This document shows positions 22,199 through 31,086 of a DNA stretch of 64,000 bases, piece after piece. Source of the DNA: Rhodoferax sp. (GTDB lineage: Bacteria > Pseudomonadota > Gammaproteobacteria > Burkholderiales > Burkholderiaceae_C); NCBI RefSeq assembly GCF_030653815.1, contig NZ_JAURYQ010000021.1, forward strand, positions 31,768 to 95,767, given 5' to 3'. Position numbers and translations under genes: made by a program. The stretch's first letter is position 1, and each line of letters starts with the position of its first letter. The notes under the pieces are model-generated. The model saw nothing but the letters and a program-made list of their open reading frames with translations, made no database searches and was not told the origin of the DNA.

Positions 22199-24487
22199 AT
22201 GAAATTCCGCTTTCCGATCGTCATCATTGACGAAGATTACCGTTCCGAAAACACCTCGGGCCTGGGCATTCGCGCGCTGGCGCAGGCCTTCGAGACCGAG
22301 GGTTTTGAGGTACTGGGCGTCACCAGTTATGGCGACCTGAGCCAGTTTGCCCAGCAGCAGAGCCGGGCCAGCACCTTTATTTTGTCGATTGACGACGAGG
22401 AATTCACCCCCGGGCCGGACCTGGACCCGGCCGTGGTGAATCTGCGCCACTTCATTGAAGAAGTGCGCCGGCGCAACCTCGATGTGCCGATCTACATTTA
22501 CGGCGAGACCAAGACCAGCCGCCACCTGCCCAACGACATCCTGCGTGAGCTGCACGGCTTCATTCACATGTTCGAGGATACGCCCGAATTTGTGGCGCGC
22601 CACATCATCCGCGAAGCCAAAAGCTACCTGGAAGGCGTGCAGCCGCCGTTTTTCAAGGCCTTGCTGGATTACGCCGAGGACGGTTCGTACTCGTGGCACT
22701 GCCCGGGCCACTCGGGTGGCGTGGCGTTTCTGAAAAGCCCGGTGGGCCAGATGTACCACCAGTTCTACGGCGAAAACATGCTGCGCGCCGACGTCTGCAA
22801 TGCCGTCGAGGAACTGGGCCAGTTGCTCGACCATGATGGCGCGATTGGCAAGAGCGAACGCAATGCGGCGCGCATTTTCAACGCCGACCACTGCTTTTTT
22901 GTCACCAACGGTACCTCGACCTCCAACAAGATGGTCTGGCACCACACGGTGGCACCGAATGACGTGGTGGTAGTGGACCGCAACTGCCACAAGTCCATCC
23001 TGCACGCGATCATCATGACTGGCGCGATTCCGGTGTTTTTAAAGCCCACGCGCAACCACTTCGGCATCATCGGCCCGATCCCGAAAAGCGAGTTCGAGCC
23101 TGCCACCATCAAGGCCAAGATCAAGGCCAATCCGCTGATCAAGGAACATTTGCCCGACATCGACGTGAACCAGATCAAGCCGCGCGTGCTGACGCTGACG
23201 CAGTCGACCTACGATGGCGTGTTGTACAACACCGAAACGGTGAAGAACATGCTCGACGGCTACGTGGAAAACATCCACTTTGACGAGGCCTGGTTGCCGC
23301 ACGCGGCGTTCCACCCGTTTTACGGCACTTACCACGCCATGGGCAAGAACCGGGCGCGACCGAAAAAGGCCATGGTGTACGCCACCCAATCCATCCACAA
23401 GCTGCTGGCCGGTATCAGCCAGGCCAGCCATGTGCTGGTGCAGGACTCGCAGACCGTCAAGCTCGACAAGCACCTGTTCAACGAGGCCTACCTGATGCAC
23501 ACCAGCACCAGTCCGCAGTACAGCATCATTGCCAGCTGCGACGTGGCGGCGGCCATGATGGAGCCGCCCGGCGGCACCGCGCTGGTGGAGGAAAGCATTG
23601 CCGAGGCGCTTGATTTCAGGCGTGCCATGCGCAAAATTGACGACGACTACGGCAGCGACTGGTGGTTCAAGGTCTGGGGACCGGACAAACTGGTGGAGGA
23701 GGGCATTGGCCGTGCCGATGACTGGATCATCAAGGGCGAGTCGCGCACCATCAAGGCCGGTGTCAACTGGCACGGTTTTGGCAAGATGGCCACCGGCTTC
23801 AACATGCTGGACCCGATCAAGTCCACCGTGGTGACCCCGGGCATGGACCTGAATGGCAAGTTTGCCAAGACCGGCATTCCGGCCAGCATCGTGACCAAGT
23901 TCCTGGCCGAGCACGGTGTGGTGGTGGAAAAGACCGGTCTGTACAGCTTTTTCATCATGTTCACCATCGGCATTACCAAAGGCCGCTGGAATAGCATGCT
24001 GACCGCCTTGCAGCAGTTCAAGGACGACTACGCCAAGAACCAGGCGATGTGGCGCATCCTGCCCGAGTTTTGCCAGAAGTACCCCAAATATGAAGACATG
24101 GGCCTGGCCGACCTGTGCCAGCACATCCACCAGTTGTATGCCAAGTACGACATTGCGCGCCTGACCACCGACATGTACCTGAGCGACCTGACCCCGGCCA
24201 TGAAACCCAGCGATGCCTATGCCCATATTGCGCTGCGCAAAACCGAGCGCGTGGAGATTGACAAGCTCGAAGGCCGTGTCACCGTTGGCCTGGTGACACC
24301 TTACCCACCGGGCATTCCGCTGCTGATTCCGGGCGAGGTGTTCAACAAGAAGATCGTGGATTACCTCAAGTTCTCCCGCGAGTTCAACCGCCAGTGCCCG
24401 GGTTTCGAGACCGACATCCATGGTCTGGTGGAAGAGGTGGGTGCCGACGGTCAGGTGCATTACTTTGCTGACTGTGTGAAGGCCTAA
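22199..24487 (+). CDS. PLP-dependent arginine/lysine/ornithine decarboxylase
   Basis: A 762-residue fold-type I decarboxylase of the large inducible Orn/Lys/Arg family. An N-terminal receiver-like wing domain (FPIVIIDEDYRSENTSGLGIRALAQAFE) precedes the PLP core. The Schiff-base lysine is K401 in TQSIHKLLAGISQASH; PGHSGGVAFLKSPVG and FVTNGTSTSNKMV also match. The family removes CO2 from basic amino acids, consuming a proton. Which amino acid is used cannot be read from the sequence. No antiporter gene is adjacent, unlike acid-resistance operons. Confidence 0.9.
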   Translation: MKFRFPIVIIDEDYRSENTSGLGIRALAQAFETEGFEVLGVTSYGDLSQFAQQQSRASTFILSIDDEEFTPGPDLDPAVVNLRHFIEEVRRRNLDVPIYIYGETKTSRHLPNDILRELHGFIHMFEDTPEFVARHIIREAKSYLEGVQPPFFKALLDYAEDGSYSWHCPGHSGGVAFLKSPVGQMYHQFYGENMLRADVCNAVEELGQLLDHDGAIGKSERNAARIFNADHCFFVTNGTSTSNKMVWHHTVAPNDVVVVDRNCHKSILHAIIMTGAIPVFLKPTRNHFGIIGPIPKSEFEPATIKAKIKANPLIKEHLPDIDVNQIKPRVLTLTQSTYDGVLYNTETVKNMLDGYVENIHFDEAWLPHAAFHPFYGTYHAMGKNRARPKKAMVYATQSIHKLLAGISQASHVLVQDSQTVKLDKHLFNEAYLMHTSTSPQYSIIASCDVAAAMMEPPGGTALVEESIAEALDFRRAMRKIDDDYGSDWWFKVWGPDKLVEEGIGRADDWIIKGESRTIKAGVNWHGFGKMATGFNMLDPIKSTVVTPGMDLNGKFAKTGIPASIVTKFLAEHGVVVEKTGLYSFFIMFTIGITKGRWNSMLTALQQFKDDYAKNQAMWRILPEFCQKYPKYEDMGLADLCQHIHQLYAKYDIARLTTDMYLSDLTPAMKPSDAYAHIALRKTERVEIDKLEGRVTVGLVTPYPPGIPLLIPGEVFNKKIVDYLKFSREFNRQCPGFETDIHGLVEEVGADGQVHYFADCVKA

Positions 24488-24490
24488 AAG

Positions 24491-24570
24491 GTGCAACCCG
24501 AGGGTTATCCCTCATTCAAATGGGTTGTACTTTAAATAGAATCAGTGCAACCCATTTTAAAAGGTTGCAC
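24491..24570. promoter_or_regulatory. Predicted PutA operator cluster upstream of putA
   Basis: Four copies of an 8-bp motif in alternating orientation lie in the 85-bp gap before putA: GTGCAACC at 24491-24498, GGTTGTAC at 24523-24530, GTGCAACC at 24545-24552 and GGTTGCAC at 24563-24570. They contain the GTTGCA core known as the PutA ribbon-helix-helix operator in enterobacteria. The last copy ends 2 bp before the putA ATG and overlaps its ribosome site, so bound PutA could also block translation initiation or early elongation. Confidence 0.75.
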
Positions 24571-24572
24571 CC

Positions 24573-27500
24573 ATGGCCACTGTCACACTTGGCATCAAGG
24601 TTGACGAATCCCTTCGCTCACGCATCAAGGACGCCGCCAGCGCGCAGGGCAAAACTCCGCATTGGCTCATCAAGCAGGCGGTCATGCAGTACGTGGAGAG
24701 TGTCGAGCGCGGTCAGTTGCCTCCAGCCATCACAGGTGCAACCCAGATTGTCGACGGTCCGAAAGCCGATGAACCCGAGGCACTGACGACAACCGCCGCA
24801 GTGCCGCATTCCGCGCCGCAGCCTTTCCTGGACTGGGCGCAGAACGTGCTGCCGCAGACCGACCTGCGGCCGGCCATCACCGCCGCCTGGCACCGGCCCG
24901 AGCCCGAATGCCTGCCATTGCTAGTGCAACTGGCCCATGTGACCGATCCGGCACAACGCGCGGCCATCGAAACTGTGGGCACCCGGTTGGTGGAAGGCTT
25001 GCGCGCCAATCAGAGCAGTGGCGGGGTGGAAGCACTGGTACAGGAGTTTTCGTTATCCAGCCAGGAGGGCGTGGCGCTGATGTGCATGGCAGAGGCGCTG
25101 TTGCGCATTCCGGACAACGCCACCCGCGACGCGTTGATTCGCGACAAGATCAGCCATGGCGACTGGCACTCGCACCTGGGCAACTCACCGTCGATGTTTG
25201 TCAACGCCGCCGTCTGGGGCCTGATGCTGACCGGCAAACTGACCGCCACCGCGAGCGAAAAAAGCATGGCCAGCGCGCTGACACGCCTGATCGGCAAGGG
25301 CGGCGAGCCGCTGATCCGCCAGGGGGTGCACCGCGCCATGAAACTCATGGGCGAACAATTCGTCACCGGACAAACCATCTCCGAAGCACTGGCCAACAGC
25401 CGCGCGCTGGAGAAAAAAGGCTTTCGTTACTCGTATGACATGCTGGGCGAAGCGGCTACTACCGAGGAAGACGCCGAGCGCTATGTAGCCTCTTATGAGC
25501 AGTCGATTCGCGCCATTGGCATGGCGTCCAACGGGCGCGGTATTTTTGAAGGTCCTGGGATTTCGGTCAAGCTGTCGGCCCTGCACACGCGCTACAGCCG
25601 CGCCCAGCGCGACCGTGTCATGGACGAGTTGCTGCCCCGCCTGACCAAGCTGGCCCTGCTGGCGCGCCAGTATGACATCGCCATCAACATCGACGCCGAA
25701 GAGTCCGACCGGCTGGAGCTGTCGCTGGACCTGCTGGAGAGCCTGTGTTTCGATCCCCGGCTCAAGGGCTGGAACGGCATCGGGTTTGTGGTGCAGGCCT
25801 ACCTGAAACGCTGCCCCTTTGTGGTTGACTACCTGATCGACCTGGCGCGGCGCAGCGGCCACCGCCTGATGATCCGGCTGGTCAAGGGTGCCTACTGGGA
25901 CGCCGAGATCAAACGCGCCCAGCTGGACGGGCTGGACGGTTACCCGGTGTACACGCGCAAGGTTTATACCGACGTGGCTTACCTGGCCTGCGCGCGCAAG
26001 TTGCTGGCCGTGCCGGACGCGGTCTACCCGCAGTTTGCCACCCACAACGCACAGACCGTGGCCTCCATCGACCAGATGGCGGGGCAAAACTTCTACGCCG
26101 GTCAGTACGAGTTCCAGTGCCTGCATGGCATGGGCGAGCCGCTTTACGAGCAGGTGACCGGCACCGTGAGTGAGGGCAAACTGGGCCGCCCGTGCCGCAT
26201 TTACGCGCCGGTGGGCACCCATGAGACGCTGCTGGCCTACCTGGTGCGCCGGCTGCTGGAGAACGGCTCCAACTCCTCGTTTGTCAACCGCATCGGCGAT
26301 CCCAGGGTGAAGGTGGCCGACTTGGTGGTCGACCCGGTGCAGGAGGCGCAAGCGATCGAACTTGAGACCGGCCAGCTCGGCGCGCCACACCCCAAGATCA
26401 CCCTGCCGCGGCAGATGTTTGCCGAACTGGGAGCCCAGTCGCGACTCAATTCGTCGGGCCTGAACCTGGCCAATGAGCAGCAACTGGCGTCACTGGCGGC
26501 CGGTTTGCTGCGCAGCACGCAAATCAGCTACACGGCGGCGGCCACTGTGGCGGAGGCGTCCCCTGTGGGGCAGGCTTCAGTCTGCCAGGGTCGACTGAAG
26601 TCGACCCCACAAACAGCCCAAGCCGTGCGCAACCCCGCCGACCAGCGCGACTTGGTGGGCTGGGTCTGCCCAACCACGCCCGCAGAGGTTGAACTGGCCG
26701 CCACACGCGCGGCCAGTGCGGCGCAAATCTGGCAAGTGACGCCGCCGCAGGAGCGCGCCGCCTGCCTGAAGCGCGCCGCCGACCTGCTGGAGCAGCGCAC
26801 CCAAACCTTGTTGGGCTTGATCGTGCGCGAGGCCGGCAAGTCGCTGCCCAACGCGATCTCCGAGGTGCGCGAGGCTGTCGACTTTTTGCGCTATTACGCG
26901 GCGCAGGTGGACGCCAGCTTTGACAACGAAACGCACCGGGCGCTGGGTGTGGTGTTGTGCATCAGCCCCTGGAATTTCCCGCTGGCGATTTTTGCCGGCC
27001 AGGTCGCCGCGGCGCTGGCCAGTGGCAACTGCGTGCTGGCCAAACCGGCCGAACAAACGCCGCTGGTGGCCGATGTGATGGTCAAGATTTTGCACGAAGC
27101 CGGTGTGCCGATGGATGCCGTGCAACTGGTACCCGGCACCGGTGAGGTGGTGGGTGCCGCGCTGGTGGCACACCCGCTGGTGGCCGGTGTCATGTTTACC
27201 GGCTCCACCGAGGTGGCCCGCCTCATCGCCCAAACCCTGTCGAAACGCCTGAGCCTGCAGGGCCGCAGCATTCCGCTGATTGCCGAGACCGGTGGCCAGA
27301 ACGCGATGGTGGTGGATTCATCCGCCTTGGCCGAGCAGGTGGTGGGTGATGTGCTGGCGTCGGCATTTGACTCTGCCGGTCAGCGTTGCTCGGCGCTGCG
27401 CCTGTTGTGTATCCAGGAGGACGTGGCCGGGCGTGTGCTCGACATGATCAAGCAGGCCATGCGCGAGTGGGTCATGGGCAACCCGGACCACATGCACACC

Positions 27501-28676
27501 GACGTGGGTCCGGTGATCGACGAGGATGCGCGCGCACAAATTGAGGCGCACATTGCCAGCATGCAGGCCGACGGCCAGCCTGTGACGCGCATGGCGCGCG
27601 ACGAAAGCGGTGGTCAGGGCCATTTTGTGATGCCCACCCTGATTGAAATCGACCGTATCGAACGCTTGCAACGCGAGGTGTTCGGCCCGGTGCTGCATGT
27701 GCTGCGCTACCGACGCGACGACCTTGACCGTGTGCTCGACGCCATCAACGCCACCGGCTACGGCCTCACCTTTGGTGTGCACAGCCGCATCGACGAAACC
27801 ATTGCCCAGGTCACGCAAAAGGTCCAGGCGGGCAATATTTATGTCAACCGCAACGTGATCGGCGCCGTGGTGGGGGTGCAGCCGTTCGGCGGCATGGGCC
27901 TGTCGGGCACCGGGCCCAAGGCGGGCGGTCCGCTGTACTTGTACCGATTGCTGCAAACCAGCGAGACACAAAACAACCCGGCTCTGGCCGCGCTGACGGT
28001 ATCGCCCGCCTGCCGCGCGCTGGTGCCGGCCAGCACCGAGCGGCACCTGGCTGCGCCCGCCAGCCTGCAAGCCCTGGAGCTTTTGCTGGAAAACCTGCAA
28101 GGGCTGGCTTTGGTGGCGCCTTTGGGTGAATTGGACCACTTTGAAGCGGTACAAGCCACCGCCATCTGCGAGGCCTATCTGGCTTTAACCGTGCTCGGTC
28201 AATCTTTCAAGCTGCCCGGCCCCACGGGAGAATCGAACCGATACCAACTGCTGCCGCGCGGCGCGGTCTGGGTCATGCCCCAAACGGCACTTGGGCTGTT
28301 TCATCAGTTGGCGGCCGTGCTGGCCAGCGGCAACCACTGCTGGCTGGAGACGCCGGCTGGCGACAGCGCTGTGGCGCGTTTGCTCAAAACGCTGCCGGCT
28401 GAGGTGATGCGTTTTGTGCAACTGTGCAGCGCCGAAAAATTGCGTGGCGAAAGCCACCTGAGTGCCCTGCTGTTTGAAGGTGATGGCGACGCGTTGCAAG
28501 CCCTGTCGCCCCAGGTTGCCAAGCGGGCCGGCGCCATTGTGCGCATTGAAAGCTTGTCACCCGCGCAGTTGGTTGCGGGCGCGCATTACGACCTGAGCGC
28601 CCTGATGCATGAGCAGAGCATCAGCACCAACACCGCTGCCGCAGGCGGCAACGCGCAACTGATGACCATGGGCTGA
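24573..28676 (+). CDS. putA: Trifunctional proline utilisation protein PutA (repressor, proline dehydrogenase, P5C dehydrogenase)
   Basis: A 1367-residue protein that oxidises proline to glutamate at the membrane and represses its own gene. Residues 1-50 are a ribbon-helix-helix DNA-binding domain (VTLGIKVDESLRSRIKDAASAQGKTPHWLIKQAVMQYV). The FAD proline dehydrogenase spans about 190-610 (NIDAEESDRLELSLDLLESL, RLVKGAYWDAEIKRAQ, YEFQCLHGMGE). The P5C dehydrogenase spans about 690-1180, with SPWNFPLAIFAGQVAAALASGN, ETGGQNAMVV and the catalytic Cys in DSAGQRCSALRLL. A C-terminal domain follows. A 48-bp palindromic repeat is translated in frame at residues 664-680, in the linker between the catalytic parts. 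Confidence 0.96.
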   Translation: MATVTLGIKVDESLRSRIKDAASAQGKTPHWLIKQAVMQYVESVERGQLPPAITGATQIVDGPKADEPEALTTTAAVPHSAPQPFLDWAQNVLPQTDLRPAITAAWHRPEPECLPLLVQLAHVTDPAQRAAIETVGTRLVEGLRANQSSGGVEALVQEFSLSSQEGVALMCMAEALLRIPDNATRDALIRDKISHGDWHSHLGNSPSMFVNAAVWGLMLTGKLTATASEKSMASALTRLIGKGGEPLIRQGVHRAMKLMGEQFVTGQTISEALANSRALEKKGFRYSYDMLGEAATTEEDAERYVASYEQSIRAIGMASNGRGIFEGPGISVKLSALHTRYSRAQRDRVMDELLPRLTKLALLARQYDIAINIDAEESDRLELSLDLLESLCFDPRLKGWNGIGFVVQAYLKRCPFVVDYLIDLARRSGHRLMIRLVKGAYWDAEIKRAQLDGLDGYPVYTRKVYTDVAYLACARKLLAVPDAVYPQFATHNAQTVASIDQMAGQNFYAGQYEFQCLHGMGEPLYEQVTGTVSEGKLGRPCRIYAPVGTHETLLAYLVRRLLENGSNSSFVNRIGDPRVKVADLVVDPVQEAQAIELETGQLGAPHPKITLPRQMFAELGAQSRLNSSGLNLANEQQLASLAAGLLRSTQISYTAAATVAEASPVGQASVCQGRLKSTPQTAQAVRNPADQRDLVGWVCPTTPAEVELAATRAASAAQIWQVTPPQERAACLKRAADLLEQRTQTLLGLIVREAGKSLPNAISEVREAVDFLRYYAAQVDASFDNETHRALGVVLCISPWNFPLAIFAGQVAAALASGNCVLAKPAEQTPLVADVMVKILHEAGVPMDAVQLVPGTGEVVGAALVAHPLVAGVMFTGSTEVARLIAQTLSKRLSLQGRSIPLIAETGGQNAMVVDSSALAEQVVGDVLASAFDSAGQRCSALRLLCIQEDVAGRVLDMIKQAMREWVMGNPDHMHTDVGPVIDEDARAQIEAHIASMQADGQPVTRMARDESGGQGHFVMPTLIEIDRIERLQREVFGPVLHVLRYRRDDLDRVLDAINATGYGLTFGVHSRIDETIAQVTQKVQAGNIYVNRNVIGAVVGVQPFGGMGLSGTGPKAGGPLYLYRLLQTSETQNNPALAALTVSPACRALVPASTERHLAAPASLQALELLLENLQGLALVAPLGELDHFEAVQATAICEAYLALTVLGQSFKLPGPTGESNRYQLLPRGAVWVMPQTALGLFHQLAAVLASGNHCWLETPAGDSAVARLLKTLPAEVMRFVQLCSAEKLRGESHLSALLFEGDGDALQALSPQVAKRAGAIVRIESLSPAQLVAGAHYDLSALMHEQSISTNTAAAGGNAQLMTMG
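26564..26611. repeat. Family C palindromic repeat inserted in frame in putA
   Basis: A 48-bp unit runs from TGTGGGG to CCCCACA and contains the hairpins GGCAGGCTTCAGTCTGCC and GTCGACTGAAGTCGAC. It is the inverted, near-identical counterpart of 6590-6636. At 48 bp, a multiple of three, it keeps the reading frame and adds about 16 residues (roughly VGQASVCQGRLKSTP) to PutA. Confidence 0.85.
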
Positions 28677-28750
28677 TCATAAAAAGGAGACACCGATGAA
28701 ATTCAAGACACCGCCATGACACACCAAGAATTCGTAGAGATGCCGCACTA

Positions 28751-28825
28751 CGTCATTGCGAACGCAGTGAAGCAATCCATGACTTCCGGACTGCATGGAT
28801 TGCCGCGCTTCGCTCGCAATGACGC
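28751..28825. repeat. REP-like palindromic repeat (family A)
   Basis: The unit opens CGTCATTGCGAACGCAGTG, continues AAGCAATCCATGACTTCC, and closes with the inverse GGATTGCCGCGCTTCGCTCG and CAATGACG. It occupies most of the putA to binding-protein gap (28677-28866). A short frame reading MTHQEFVEMPHYVIANAVKQ runs through it but is repeat-derived. Confidence 0.75.
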
Positions 28826-28866
28826 CACTTTCCCACGATTCATCTAATTTTTTTCAGGAAATACCC

Positions 28867-30000
28867 ATGAAACTCACCCCCACACTTTTGCCCCTGATGG
28901 GCGCGATGACCCTGGCTTTCGCCAGCCAGGCTTATGCCCAGGAGCAAACGGTTGTCATCGGCTTGACCGGCCCCTTGTCGGGTTCCAATGCTTTTGCCGG
29001 CAAGGACAACGAGAACGGCGTGCGGCTGGCCGTTGACGACCTCAACAGCAAAAAAATCACGGTCGGTGGCAAAACGCTCAAATTTGTCCTGCAATCCGAG
29101 GACGACCAATGTGACCCCAAAGCCGGCGTGCAAGTGGCGCAAAAATTTGTCGACAGCGGCGTCAAGTTCGTCATGGGTCCCTATTGCTCGGGTGTGGCGG
29201 TTCCCGCCTCACGGATTTATAACGAAGGTGGTGCCATGTTGTCCACCGTCGGCACCAACCCCAAAGTCACCCTGGGCGGCTACAAAAATCTGTTCCGCAT
29301 CATCGCCAGCGACAACCAGATTGGCACCGGCATGGCCAACTACGCCGCCAATGTGCTAAAAGTCAAGTCAGTGGCGGTGATTGATGACCGCACCGCCTTT
29401 GGCCAAGGCGTGGCGCAGGAATTCACCAAGGAAGCCAAGCGCCTGGGGCTGAACGTGGTCGGACAGGAGTTCACCACCGACAAGGCCACGGATTTCACCT
29501 CCATCCTGACCACCCTCAAGGCCAAAAATCCGGATGCGATTTTCTTTGGCGGCTACGCGCCGCAAGCCGCGCCCATGACACGTCAGATGAAGCAACTCGC
29601 CGTCAAGGCGAAGCTGTTGGGGGGGGACACGCTGTGCAGCCCCGAAATGGGCAAACTCGCAGGCGATGCCGTCAATGACGTGGTGTTCTGCGCGCAGGGC
29701 GGCTCCATGCTGGACAAGACCGCCGCAGGCCCGACTTTCAAAGCCAAGTACAAGCAGCGTTACAACCAGGATGCCGACGTGTACGCCGCGCCGTTTTATG
29801 ACCAGACCATGTTCATTGGCGAGTCCATCCAGAAAGCGGGTTCACTGGACCCGGATAAAGTGGGCGCTGTCATGTACAAAACCAGCTACAAGGGCATCAT
29901 GGGCACCTATGCCTACGACGACAAAGGCAACATGAAGCAGGCCCCGATCACGGTCTACACCTTCAAGAACGCCGCGCTGGTGCCGCTGGCGAGCTATTGA
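28867..30000 (+). CDS. Branched-chain amino acid ABC transporter substrate-binding protein (LivK-type)
   Basis: A 377-residue periplasmic binding protein. A signal peptide covers about residues 1-23 (MKLTPTLLPLMGAMTLAFASQAYAQ), with cleavage expected before EQTVVIGLTGPLSG. The mature part follows the leucine-binding fold, with NENGVRLAVDDLNSKKITVGGKTLKFVLQSEDDQCDPKAGVQVAQKFVDSGVKFVMGPYCSGVA-like segments. No livHMGF permease or ATPase genes are nearby, so it is an orphan component. Proximity to putA suggests an amino-acid ligand, but that is inference. GGAAA lies 5 bp before the ATG. Confidence 0.88.
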   Translation: MKLTPTLLPLMGAMTLAFASQAYAQEQTVVIGLTGPLSGSNAFAGKDNENGVRLAVDDLNSKKITVGGKTLKFVLQSEDDQCDPKAGVQVAQKFVDSGVKFVMGPYCSGVAVPASRIYNEGGAMLSTVGTNPKVTLGGYKNLFRIIASDNQIGTGMANYAANVLKVKSVAVIDDRTAFGQGVAQEFTKEAKRLGLNVVGQEFTTDKATDFTSILTTLKAKNPDAIFFGGYAPQAAPMTRQMKQLAVKAKLLGGDTLCSPEMGKLAGDAVNDVVFCAQGGSMLDKTAAGPTFKAKYKQRYNQDADVYAAPFYDQTMFIGESIQKAGSLDPDKVGAVMYKTSYKGIMGTYAYDDKGNMKQAPITVYTFKNAALVPLASY

Positions 30001-30006
30001 GGCCAG

Positions 30007-31086
30007 TCAACCCAAGGTGACCGGTATCCGCTGCCGCCCAAAATGGCCACACTTGGCATCAAAGCGTCCGGCCACCGGGTTACCGCAGTCCGGGCAGTGG
30101 CCTAAGGCGGTCAGCCGGTAGTCATTGATCTGGTACCAGTCGCGCACGATCAGCGGCGCCTGGCAACTCGGGCAAAAGGTGGTGTCGCCCTCGATGTTGT
30201 GCACGTTGCCGGTGTAGACGTAATGCAAGCCTTGCTTGAGTGCAATGTTGCGGGCGCGCACCAGCGTGGCAACGGGTGTGGGGGGCACGTCCATCATCTT
30301 GTAATCGGGGTGAAAAGCCGAGAAGTGCAGCGGCACATCAGGCCCGAGCTCTTTCATGATCCAGTTGCACATGGCCACCAGCTCCTGGTCTGAGTCGTTG
30401 TACCCCGGGATCAGCAAGGTGGTGAGCTCCAGCCAGACCCGGGTCTCGTGCTTGAGGTAGACCAGGGTGTCGAGTATGGGCTGCAGGTGGGCGCTGGACA
30501 GCTTGAAATAAAAGTCTTCGGTAAACGCCTTCAGGTCGACATTGGCGGCGTCCATTTTGGCGAACAACTCACGCCGCGGCTGCTCGTGGATGTAGCCCGC
30601 CGTGACCGCCACGGTCTGGATGCCCAGCGCATGGCAGGCATCGGCCGTGTCCATGGCGTACTCGGCAAAAATCACCGGGTCGTTGTAGGTAAAGGCCACA
30701 CTCTTGCAACCATGCTCGCGCGCCGCCTTGGCGATAGCTTCGGGCGAGGCCTGGTCCATCAGGCTGTCCATGTCGTGCGACTTGCTGATGTCCCAGTTCT
30801 GGCAGAACTTGCAGGCCAGGTTGCAGCCCGCCGTGCCAAACGAAAACACGCTGCTGCCCGGGTAAAAATTGTTGAAGGGTTTCTTTTCGATCGGGTCAAT
30901 GCAGAAACCCGAGGAGCGCCCGTAGGTGGTCAAGACCATCTGCTCACCCTGGCGCATGCGCACAAAACAGGCGCCGCGTTGGCCGTCGTGCAGCTTGCAG
31001 TCGCGCGGGCACAGGTCGCACTGCAGGCGGCCATCGTCGTTTCGGTGCCAGTAGCGGGCGGGGTAGTTGGATGATTCCACTTTCAT
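30007..31086 (-). CDS. amrS: AmmeMemoRadiSam system radical SAM enzyme
   Basis: A 359-residue radical SAM protein. The [4Fe-4S] cysteines are C88, C92 and C95 in AGCNLACKFCQNW, related to PflA-type activating enzymes. It has extra cysteine sets: C23/C26/C30/C40 at the N-terminus (CDLCPRDC...GAC) and two CPxC pairs at the C-terminus (FCPSCQAPL, HCPDCGNP) that could bind a second cluster or zinc. The ATG overlaps the amrA stop by 4 bp. The substrate of this family is not established to my knowledge; constant co-occurrence with AMMECR1 and Memo proteins defines the system. Confidence 0.92.
   Translation of the reverse strand: MKVESSNYPARYWHRNDDGRLQCDLCPRDCKLHDGQRGACFVRMRQGEQMVLTTYGRSSGFCIDPIEKKPFNNFYPGSSVFSFGTAGCNLACKFCQNWDISKSHDMDSLMDQASPEAIAKAAREHGCKSVAFTYNDPVIFAEYAMDTADACHALGIQTVAVTAGYIHEQPRRELFAKMDAANVDLKAFTEDFYFKLSSAHLQPILDTLVYLKHETRVWLELTTLLIPGYNDSDQELVAMCNWIMKELGPDVPLHFSAFHPDYKMMDVPPTPVATLVRARNIALKQGLHYVYTGNVHNIEGDTTFCPSCQAPLIVRDWYQINDYRLTALGHCPDCGNPVAGRFDAKCGHFGRQRIPVTLG

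Noticed and set aside
28719..28850. Short plus-strand frame MTHQEFVEMPHYVIANAVKQ and onward
   Set aside because: It runs through a REP-like palindrome; peptides of this kind arise from the repeat and there is no independent coding evidence. A seven-codon frame just before it (MKFKTPP) has a good ribosome site but is too short to support.
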